Source: Emiliania huxleyi CCMP1516 (Eukaryota; Haptophyta; Isochrysidales; Noelaerhabdaceae). From it: a DNA stretch of 64,000 nt. Below the pieces are notes generated by a model. It saw only the letters and a program-made list of their open reading frames with translations. It was not told the origin of the DNA and searched no databases. The position numbers and the translations under genes were made by a program. Positions within the stretch are counted from its first letter, which is position 1. Every line of letters starts with the position of its first letter. The DNA lies in assembly GCF_000372725.1 (NCBI RefSeq), contig NW_005196163.1, forward strand, positions 376,615 through 440,614, in the 5' to 3' direction. Shown piece after piece: positions 17,971 to 25,941 of the stretch.

Positions 17971-19729
17971 TCAGTACTTTCCTCCCCACGTGAAGCCAGG
18001 AGGGGGCGGCTCGGTAACCTCGACGCGCTGGCGCTTGGCACCTACCGCTGCCGCGAGCGGCTCCGGCGGCGCTGAGGCGGCGGCGTGCTCCGGCGCGGCG
18101 GCGGCGTCTGGAGGCGCCGAGGCCCACTCGGCGCGGCGGCCGTTGAGTCCGTTCCAGAAAGCCCTCGCGTCGACGGGCTTCTTGCCGGGCAGCGTCAGCC
18201 GCAGCACCTCCAGCAACGACCCGTCTCCGCAGACGAGACGTAGCGCGCCGCCGCCCGCCGCCAGCGCGACCTGCCGGCCAGCTGGCGGAGGATCGCCGGC
18301 GGCCTCGGGCAAGCCTAATACGGGGAGAGATGGGGAGATATGGAGGGGGGTATGGGGAGAGATGAGGCGTGCTCTGCACCACTCGCAGCTTGACTCGGAT
18401 CGGAGATATGGGGAGATATGGGGAGAGAAAGGGAGATACCGGTACTCGGCCGGGAGCTGGACTGGAGAGGTGGGGAGAGATGGCGAGATCTGGCGGCCGC
18501 GCCGAGTCGGGTTTGGAGCAGCTTGACTCGGATCGGCTCCGCGCCGCCAATCGAGATGCGAGTCCACGTGCCGGGCCAACCGGCGAAAGCACGCACCTAA
18601 GGCAAGGGAAGGTACACTTCTCCACACACACGCACGAGGGTGGGAGGGGCAGGGGCCAGAGCAGCCCTCGCGACTCCACGCCCAGTCACAGCCCCGCGCA
18701 TTCGAAGTGCAAGGTCCGGTGCGCGCGCGCACCTTGTTGTGCGCCTCCGACGCTGATAGCTGCTCGAGCCGCAGCTCGGCGTCGGCGGTCGATAGCTTCG
18801 CCGCCTTGGTGGCGCGCGCGTCCTCCTGCGGCGCCAGCTGCCCGGCGCAGCTGCCGTCCCATACGGACGGGAGGGCGTCGAGTAGCAGCTCAGTGCCTGC
18901 GCGGTGAGTACGCCAACCTCAGGGCGGGAAGACGGCATTGTGCAGTGCATTCAGAGCACCGCGTGGGCACGAGGGAGGCGAGTACAGTGAATGCAGCCGA
19001 ATGCAGCTGAAGACAGCGGAGTGCGTGTCCTCTCGAGCGCTGGTTGCAAGACGAGAATACGTCTTCAGCTTCTAAGGGCTCGGTGCCTCGCTCGAACAAC
19101 TCGAGGAGCAGGGGCGGCTCCTGCTCATCCCCCACGAGCGGCCTCTCCTCCTGCCTCAGCAGAGGCCCCGCGTCCATCTTGAGGACCGTGAAGGCGACGC
19201 TGACGCCGGCGACCGCGTCGCCCGCCTCGAGGCACCGCTGCAGCGGCGCGGCGCCACGGTACAGCGGCAGCAGCGACGGGTGGACGTTGAGCGTTCCAAA
19301 GCGCGGGATGTCGAGAAAGCGCTGCGGCAGGAAGCAGCCGTACGCGGCGGTGATGCAGAGGTCGGGCTGCAGCTCGTCGAGCCGCGCGAGGAAGGCCTCC
19401 TCTTTCGCGCTCGCCGGAGTGAGCAGCTCGATGCCGCGCGCCTCCGCCAGCGTCTGCACCGGCGACGCCGTCAGCTTCATCTTTCGACCCGACCGCGCCG
19501 GCGGCTGCGACACGACGGCTGCAACCTCGAAGCCGCCGCCGCCGCCCTGAGCGGAGGCGTCTAGGAGGAGCTCGAGCGACCGTGCCGCCACGGCGGGCGT
19601 CCCGAGGAAGACCACACGCCGCTTCGCAGCCGACATTGTCACGAGACATCGGGCGGGCAGAGGGGAGAGAACTCCGCGCGGCCGTGCGAAACGAGCCGCG
19701 CATGCCGCGACACTCCAGATTGCCACCAT
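17971..19729 (-). CDS. fmt: Methionyl-tRNA formyltransferase (organellar)
   Basis: Five exons (19729-19087, 18896-18733, 18596-18528, 18388-18373, 18314-17971) join in phase to 411 residues. The enzyme formylates initiator Met-tRNA in bacteria-like organelles. Visible marks are RVVFLGTPAVAA at the start of the catalytic domain, the signature NVHPSLLPLYRGAAP with Asn and His of the active site, and the catalytic Asp in VLKMDAGPLL. The C-terminal tRNA-binding domain shows FAGWPGTWTRI and VCGDGSLLEVLRLTLPGKKP. The chosen ATG (19729) gives a basic mitochondrial-type presequence (MVAIWSVAACAARFARPR); an upstream start at 19792 is not ATG-supported. All four introns carry dispersed repeats: family A, family B, then two minisatellite types. 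Introns 1 and 4 are GC-AG. Confidence 0.9.
18315..18527 (-). repeat. Minisatellite introns 3 and 4 of the formyltransferase gene
   Basis: Introns 18389-18527 and 18315-18372 are built of CTCCCCATAT-type units and separated by a 16-nt microexon (18373-18388). Intron 3 is bounded by a direct repeat of GATCCGAGTCAAGCTGC; splicing GTCAAG...GTCAAG leaves one coding copy. Intron 4 starts GCACGCC and is followed by GCTTGCCC, a degenerate target duplication. Confidence 0.75.
18597..18732 (-). mobile_element. Family B introner acting as intron 2 of the formyltransferase gene
   Basis: The intron starts GTGCGCGC after AACAAG and ends CCTTGCCTTAG before GTGCGTGC, so an 8-bp target duplication (one mismatch) gives the donor. 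The interior has CCTTGCACTTCGAATGC, GTGGAGTCGCGAGGGCTGC and GTGTGTGTGGAGAAGT. Removing it gives the continuous coding sequence HNK/VRAFAGWPG. Confidence 0.82.
18897..19086 (-). mobile_element. Family A introner acting as intron 1 of the formyltransferase gene
   Basis: It begins GCACCGAGC and ends GCGCAG before GCACTGAGC, a 9-bp target duplication with one change; the donor is GC. Landmarks: CCTTAGAAGCTGAAG, AACCAGCGCTCGAGAGGACA, CACGCGGTGCTCTGAATGC and CCGCCCTGAGGTTGGCG. Excision restores the formyltransferase frame. Confidence 0.85.
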
Positions 19730-20585
19730 CTTTTGGTTGTCAGGATTCGGTACTCGAGTATCTTCGCAGCTCTGACGCCTCCTCCTCGACATGACAGGTG
19801 CCGGTGGCTGGCAGGCGCGATGGGAGGCCGCGCCAAAAGGGTGGCGCTGCTGCTGAGGCGGCGGCGGCGCCCCGCCTGCACCTGTGCGATGTGCCAGGCT
19901 CGAATGCCGCCTGCATCGCCCATCACTTGCTGCGGCAGCGCAAGCTGCTTCGGCTTCGACTGTGCTGCCAATTTCTCAAGGAGAGCAGCTTTGGCAACAA
20001 CGCCAGCTGCGCCCAGCGCCGGCGCAGCTGGCACTGCAGCAGCCTGGCTCTGCAGTGCCTCGGTGGCCTGTGCAGTGGCCTGCTGGTGGGGGACACAGCT
20101 CTCGATCCCCATGACAGTGGTGCCCCACTGCTTCCACTCTTGTTGTTGTTTGACATTGCCTGCTGCGAGCACTCACAGGCACGCAGGAGCAGGCGAATCA
20201 AAGGCAGCGCGCGGCGTGCAGCCGTCGCGGTGCTCTTGCGTTGAGTGATGTGAAGAGTACCCCGCTTGCGACCCCCTGCTGTAGAGACCGCACCGCTCGT
20301 TTCTCTCTTTCTCGCAAAGAGTGAATACGAGATCGTACGTACTTCTTTCCGGCCCTTGTCGAGGGGGGATGTTGTAGATATTTATGATGGCAATATAATG
20401 CCCTTATTCACAACTCCTTGTCCCGGGCACTGCGGTCATATTAAGATCTTCTTATATGCCCGCAGTGCGGGGCTAGTACCGATCGCGTATAAACGACCAT
20501 ACAAGTAGTTGTGCGTCGCGCCGCCCAGCTCGCGAGCGGCGCCGCGGTTCTTTGAGGCCCACCCTCGCTACCTCCTCCACGCGGG
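19730..20585. other. Intergenic stretch, weak minus-strand open frame
   Basis: A minus-strand frame near 19800-20140 (GNVKQQQEWKQWGTTVMGIE, then AALLEKLAAQSKPKQLALPQ) has protein-like composition but no recognised domain, start or splice partners. CGGTACTCGAGTATCTTC near 19746 recurs near 2626. The part from 20250 to 20585 is AT-richer and probably contains the promoter of the following gene. Confidence 0.35.
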
Positions 20586-21446
20586 ATGGGACCTCGCCAG
20601 ACATCGAGGGCTGCTCTTGTGATCGTTGTGATCAAGTCATCCGTTGCGGTGGCACTTACGAGAGCCGCATCGCAAGCCAGAGTCCACACGGCGAGCGAGT
20701 ACGCTGCCGCAAGCTCAGGTCGAATCCGCTGGAACTCGCCCGACAGTGAACTGGTCTACGGAGGTATGTTCAAAAACACAAACAGAAGCCGTGTCCAACG
20801 CCTCAATGTCAAATGGGCAAGCAAAGCACCTGCATTCGTGCAGGCTGTCAATCAGAGCAGCAGCCCACTCAGGGACATTTATCAGTTTGGCGTGTACACG
20901 GGCGGGTCGATGAGGAGTATCAAGCATCAAATCCCAATCTTCCATCACATGTGGGGCTTTGACTCATTCCAAGGGCTGCCCGCAGAGGCGGGCGGCCTCA
21001 AGATCGCTGGCAAGCACTGGCTCCCAGGAGCCTTCTCGAGCAGCGATGAGCTTGGCAGCACGGTTGAAAAGACGGTTGCAAGCGTGAGTGAATATGTTGG
21101 CGATCCTGATCGCGTGAGCTTCATTGCTGGCTTTTTCAACGAGTCCCTTCCCAAGCTGAACCTTTCACTATTCCGCCCAGCGCTGCTCGTTGATTTCGAT
21201 GTCGACCTCTATATTTCCACCCTCGACAGCATGACCTGGATGGTCGAGAATAAATTGATTCAGGCGGGCACATACGTGCGCTACGACGATTGGAAAGGGG
21301 ACCCCGCTTGGGGCCAGACGAAAGCGGACGATGAAGTGACCAAGCGCTTCAAAATCGTATGGGACACGACAAACGCCCCATTTGAAGGGCGCCACGGCAA
21401 GGGTGCGCTCAGGCGCGTAGTGTCTGTTGGTGGCATCGCAGCGTGA
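20586..21446 (+). CDS. TylF/macrocin O-methyltransferase-like SAM-dependent methyltransferase
   Basis: Single exon, 286 residues. The core matches the class I methyltransferase family that includes TylF/MycF: FGVYTGGSMRSI (SAM-binding loop), MWGFDSFQGLPAE, FIAGFFNESLP, and RPALLVDFDVDLYISTLDSM followed by VRYDDW (metal/acceptor Asp cluster). Such enzymes methylate small-molecule or sugar hydroxyls; the substrate here is unknown. The N-terminus has a hydrophobic stretch (AALVIVVIKSSVAVAL) that could be a signal anchor. Base composition is lower in GC than the neighbours. The lack of introns and the bacterial-looking family would fit lateral acquisition, which is inference. Confidence 0.75.
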   Translation: MGPRQTSRAALVIVVIKSSVAVALTRAASQARVHTASEYAAASSGRIRWNSPDSELVYGGMFKNTNRSRVQRLNVKWASKAPAFVQAVNQSSSPLRDIYQFGVYTGGSMRSIKHQIPIFHHMWGFDSFQGLPAEAGGLKIAGKHWLPGAFSSSDELGSTVEKTVASVSEYVGDPDRVSFIAGFFNESLPKLNLSLFRPALLVDFDVDLYISTLDSMTWMVENKLIQAGTYVRYDDWKGDPAWGQTKADDEVTKRFKIVWDTTNAPFEGRHGKGALRRVVSVGGIAA

Positions 21447-22040
21447 CCCACGCCGAGACGAGAAGAGGGCAGGGAAGAGGGGGCGGCATATCATGTGAAA
21501 ACGCTATGGGTGTGAGTAATGGTGTTCGAGCAGTACAATTTAGAAATTCCCGGGATATGAGTGGGATATCGGAGTTTTTGGAGAGGGGAGTGGAATCGGG
21601 AAGGCGTTACAAAGAAGGACACCTCGAGTTGACCCGGCGAGTCGATCGGGGCGAGTTCACTCGACGCGGCGAGTTAACTGGGGCGGGGGGGGGGGGGTCG
21701 AGTGAACTTGTGCCCGCGACAGCTGGGGACTTGGATCGCTGTAACATTAAATGTATCACAAAACATGCGCGAGGGCATGACCATGGCGTCGCATGCCGTC
21801 TGCACCACCCAGATCGCTGGGGCGGTCTCTTCGACCCGGACAAGTATGGTGGGTTACCTGAACACGCTCTCCGAGATGCACTTGATGATTGTGTTGGTGC
21901 GTGCGCCCACTCGGCGCCCTCGCTACACTCGCGCGCGCCGTGTGAACTGCCAACGCGGCCGTCAACACCATCGACGCCGCCGATGCCGCCCGCCGCATCA
22001 CCGCAGCCATCAGCACCGCCGCGATCAGCCACCAAGGCAG
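21447..22040. other. Region preceding the minisatellite, no firm gene
   Basis: A plus-strand frame (REGMTMASHAVCTTQIAGAV, then TSMVGYLNTLSEMHLMIVLV) looks protein-like and is in phase with the following repeat, but its upstream part starts without an ATG and no domain is known. It contains a G12-type homopolymer near 21685. Confidence 0.3.
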
Positions 22041-22500
22041 CCCGACTCGGCATCGCTCTCGTCTGAGTCTGATGGGCTCCGTACCGACGCGTCAACACTG
22101 CTGCACGTCTCGACGGCGCTCTCGTCGGCGCCGCCCGACTCGGCGCCGCCCGACTCGGCATCGCTCTCGTCTGAGTCTGATGGGCTCCGTACCGACGCAT
22201 CGACACTGCTGCACGTCTCGACGGCGCTCTCGTCGGCGCCGCCCGACTCGGCGTCGCTCTCGTCTGAGTCTGATGGGCTCTGTACCGACGCGTCGACACT
22301 GCTGTCGGCGCCGCCCGACTCGGCGCCGCCCGACTCGGCATCGCTCTCGTCTGAGTCTGATGGGCTCCGTACCGACGCGTCGACACTGCTGCACGTCTCG
22401 ACGGCGCTCTCGTCGGCGCCGCCCGACTCGGCGTCGCTCTCGTCTGAGTCTGATGGGCTCCGTACCGACGCGTGGCCACTGCTGCACGTCTCGACGGCGC
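22041..22500 (+). repeat. Coding-phase minisatellite, five units of 87-108 bp
   Basis: TCTGAGTCTGATGGGCTC recurs near 22063, 22170, 22263, 22350 and 22443. All unit lengths keep one plus frame open (SLSSESDGLRTDAS, TLLHVSTALSSAPPDSA). Units differ by gain of a 15-bp PPDSA block or loss of the HVSTALS block. An isolated sixth unit lies at 22840-22915. Confidence 0.85.
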
Positions 22501-24193
22501 TTATATGGTATGGTAGTATATGTTACCACAAGGGCAACTAGCCCGCTACAAGCTCACATGGCCGTTGTAGGGATGCAAAGCAGAGCCCACCTCCCAGCAC
22601 TCCGAGGCTACGCGAGGAAGGGTTTAAGGGGGTTGCCAGTGCAGAAAGCCGGCTCACGCTCCCCCCCGCAAGAGCGCAAGCCCGGGCGCGAGCACGCACA
22701 GGGATCGCGATGGGACCCGCAACGGTGACAGGCCATCCCACGCGCGACTTAGCCTAAAACAGGACCCCACACGGAACACGCGACATGTTTGTGCAATCCC
22801 CGTGCCAAGGGAATCACTCTCTCATAAGAGCGGCGATCGTCGGCGCCGCCCGACTCGGCATCGCTCTCGTCTGAGTCTGATGGGCTCCGTACCGACGCGT
22901 CGACACTGCTGCACTTCAGCTTACTGGGCTGGGTTTTTAGGCATTGTGGGGTTGGCACTCCCATCGACCCTCATGACCTCCTGCGGTCTCTGAGATGGAC
23001 ACCAGTGGGTGTGGGACCACAGCCAGGATACACTCGAAGGCTGGGTAAGCAGTAGAGGTCGATACTCGACGCGTCCCACATGGTCTGTGTCGCTGTCGGC
23101 ACGCTGTCGACAGGACGTTGAGCGACACCGGTGGCAGTGCCACCCAGGAGTGGTCGGGCGGTATCCCGTCATGAAAGAGCCACGATGTGACCCGTATGAT
23201 GATTCCTGACAACCGCCTCAGTCAACTTTTGTCACAGTTCCCGCTCTGAGAGGAGCTGCGGGTCAGTTCGACAGCTGGAGCTGTGTCGCCGGCGTGCGGC
23301 GGCCTGCCTCCGGAGGTGCCTCTGAGGCGGACATTTTTTGGTCACCGTGAGAGAACGCGTTCGAATTTTCACTCCGGAACTTCAACTCTGCACGCGCACC
23401 GGCCAGGGCTACAATAGTGCCAGTGAGGCGGAGGCGCGAGTCGGAAGGCCGCGACCGTCAAGTGTTCCCGTCATTTTCCTACAATCGCTGTGAACCCAGC
23501 CACGTATTACCCGGGTACCTGGGTACCCGGTACGGTATGATTCGTACCTTCTCGAGGGGGTATCAAGGTATGCTCTAGGCCTCTGTGGGGACTTATCTCG
23601 GCTGGGTATCAAGGTATCATCGGCGGCCGCGCAGCGAAGCGATAATTCACACCTCTCACCGAGGACCGAGCCCTCTCGCGGCTGCAGCCGCACCCACCGG
23701 CTTCCGCCGCGGGCCCGTCAAACGCGACGACGGCCGCCATTAGCGCCCTCCTCGCCCAGCGCATTGCTTAGTGGTGCGCTCGCCTCCCTCCTGTGCGACG
23801 CTCACTCGAGCGCGTTGTCTGTCTTGGCGCGCGCGCAGCGCGCGAAGAGGTGTGAAGAGTGTCCGGTGTGAAGGGTACCCACCAGGGTATCAGCGTATCC
23901 TCTAGGGGCCCAATGCGGGTCCTCTCAAGAGGGTATCAGGGTATAGCCCTGGGGTATGATCTGGCATACAATGATACTATACCAAGCTGAAGTACCGAAT
24001 CCAGTTCGACCTCTGCGGTGGAAAATGTTAAAGGCCCAGGTAGGCCCTAATCAATCCACCCCGAGTTATATGGGGGGCCGGTTCCCCGCGAGAGCCGACA
24101 GCGGGGCCGTGCCGCGGGTGCCTACTGCCGATGCCGCCGCGGCGCGCCGCCCTGCTGACTGTCTTGTCGTGAACTGGTGTCTCGTCTCCGCCT
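22501..24193. other. Intergenic stretch with short repeats
   Basis: Besides the orphan minisatellite unit (22840-22915) it holds GGTATCAAGGTAT-type repeats at 23500-23610 and 23870-23975. At 24078-24133 a segment recurs inverted at 44056-44112 (share GCGGGTGCCTACTGCCG). No gene was recognised. Confidence 0.4.
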
Positions 24194-24815
24194 CTAGGAG
24201 TGCCCGAAACGGCAGGCGTCGCCGTTCCGGCACGTCCCCCGCTTGAAGAAGTGGCACTGGCGCTTGGCCCGCTGCTCGCTGTGGCCCACCTCCTGCGCCT
24301 CGCTCGGGCCCGCCTCCTGTGCGGACTTCTCTCTTCTGGCCCCATTCAAACCCGTCATCAAACCCGTCTCCGTAAACGTCCTCCTGCATTGCCAACTGCT
24401 TCCCATGCGCGATCAGGAATCTGGTCACGACGCACGGTGTGGCGTCGATCATGTCTTGCAGCCGACGGTCGTCTGTGAGGCGGGGATAGTCGCGTGCGCC
24501 GTAGGTTGAATCGTCCAGTGGCCCTTCGTCCTCACTCTCGTCTCCGTCACCGTGCCCGTCTGCCTCACTCTCGTCGGTCGGCGACCAGCCGAGCCACTCC
24601 CAGCCGCGGTCGACGGCCTCGCCGTCGTCCCACTCGCTGCACGAGTCGAACTCGTCCCCTGATTCGTACCCCGCGAACTTGTCTGGCGTCCAATCGTTCC
24701 ACTCGTCCTGAAGCTCGTCCTGTAAGTCTTCGGCGCACGCGGCGACGGCGTACTGCAGCCTCGACCAGCGCGGGCGGTCGCCGTCGCCACGAAGCCAGCC
24801 TCGTAGCTTGCCCAT
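24194..24815 (-). CDS. CCCH zinc-finger protein, apparent frameshift
   Basis: The ATG at 24815 opens a frame rich in Asp/Glu and Trp (DEWNDWTPDKFAGYESGDEF, then GWEWLGWSPTDESEADGHGD). The C-terminal zinc finger CHFFKRGTCRNGDACRFGH (Cys-x7-Cys-x5-Cys-x3-His) and the stop at 24194 are in another frame. The two overlap near 24340-24360 (DDGFEWGQKRE versus KSAQEAGPSEAQEVGHSEQR) with no credible intron between them, so one base is probably missing or extra, in the genome or the assembly. CCCH fingers commonly bind RNA. About 205 residues if joined. No intron carries repeats here. Confidence 0.6.
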
Positions 24816-25127
24816 GGAACAGAAACCAGAGGGCTGCAGGCCCACAAGCGGAGGAGCCAGCCGGGTCCTCGTGTCAGGAAGGCACGCGGGCGAAGGTCGG
24901 AGTTTCCGAGGAGCCGCGGGCCTCCACGCCTAGGCTAGGCATTCTCGCGGCTGGTTCACTCCCGGGAACAGATCCCTAGCCATGAGCGAGACGTGGAAGA
25001 GTGCCACCGTCGGGTAGGACGGGTCGGCCCGGAGTATCAGAGTAGCCGTCGTGGTCGCGGCGAGCAGCGCCGGCCACTCCGGCGCCGCGTCGGCAACGTG
25101 GGAGCATGTCCACCGCCACTTCGCGGT
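24816..25127. other. Intergenic stretch
   Basis: No gene or repeat recognised between the CCCH gene start and the fold-back repeat. Confidence 0.4.
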
Positions 25128-25315
25128 CGCAGCGCTGTTGTCGCCAGAAACGCCGCTATGTACCTTTCGGGCAAACCATCGAGCTGTATGTCGATTTCGA
25201 TTTGACGGCGGCATGCGGCCGGCATGGAGGCATCATGCCTCCATGCCGCCGTCAAGTTGGAGCCAGTCTGCGGCGACCACAGCGCTCAGAAAGGTACATA
25301 GCGAGCTTTTCAGAG
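25128..25315. repeat. Fold-back (inverted-repeat) element
   Basis: The centre is a near-perfect hairpin, GGCATGGAGGCAT facing ATGCCTCCATGCC with one base between. Outer arms pair TTGACGGCGGCAT with ATGCCGCCGTCAA, and CGCTATGTACCTTTC (near 25158) with GAAAGGTACATAGCG (near 25290). Interrupted arms of roughly 70-90 bp suggest a MITE-like or hairpin RNA-forming element. The GGTACAT end motif is shared with 36581-36735. Confidence 0.65.
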
Positions 25316-25385
25316 TCAAGCGATTGCGCGAAATCCCCCACACCGGTGGATTTTGGGGCGCTGTCTACCCCCTACGTGGGCAGGG

Positions 25386-25550
25386 TCGGGTAAGGTAAGG
25401 TACAAGGTAAAAGGTAAGGTAGATTTCTCCACACACACAAAGTGGTGGGGCAAGGGGGGCGACCCTCGCATCTCCACACCCGGACACGGGCAGGAGCCCC
25501 ACGGCATTCAAAGTGCAAGGTCTAGCACTGGCCCGGTGCACGTGGGTGAC
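25386..25550 (-). mobile_element. Family B introner-like repeat
   Basis: On the minus strand: CACCGGGCC, CTTGCACTTTGAATGCCGTG, TGGAGATGCGAGGGTCGCC, CTTGCCCCACCAC, TTGTGTGTGTGGAGAAAT and TACCTTACC units. It lies in the sense orientation beyond the stop of the IQ-motif gene (25942), possibly in its 3' UTR. Confidence 0.65.
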
Positions 25551-25941
25551 CAGCCCGCCCCTCCCTCCCGACAAACCAACTCCCGCACACAGTCGGGCAG
25601 CGGGGGGGGAACGAGACACAGAAGGGACTAGCGGGGAGGCGTCATACGGGGAGGAGCGTCGGTCAGGCGGCAACCAGCGACTCCACCTTTGCCTGAGGAG
25701 TTGCGAGGGTCCGTCAGTCAGTGGTACACGCGTCCCTAACACGGACGACGGGGCAGCACACGCGCACTCGCGTACACACACGGGGCATTGCACACGAGGC
25801 GGTGTGTGCGTTCTCAGGGAAAGGCAGCATCGCCAGGAGTTTGGTGGTGGTGGTGGTGGTGGTGGTGGTGGGAGGGGGGGGGGGGCAACAGCGCTCTCGA
25901 AGGTCCCTCCCGTTCTCGAGGAGGTCGAGGCGGAGAAGGTC
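25551..25941. other. 3' flank of the IQ-motif gene
   Basis: GC-rich sequence with a GTGGTGGTGG tract near 25845-25880. No gene seen. Confidence 0.4.

Noticed and set aside
21607..22479. Minus-strand RRYGAHQTQTRA repeat protein
   Set aside because: Antisense reading of the minisatellite; Arg/Ala-rich and starting and ending inside repeat boundaries.
24066..24193. Continuation of the acidic CCCH-gene frame past the zinc finger
   Set aside because: After the frame break the conserved finger and its stop lie in the other frame; this tail (RRAAAASAVGTRG) is compositional and overlaps a dispersed repeat.
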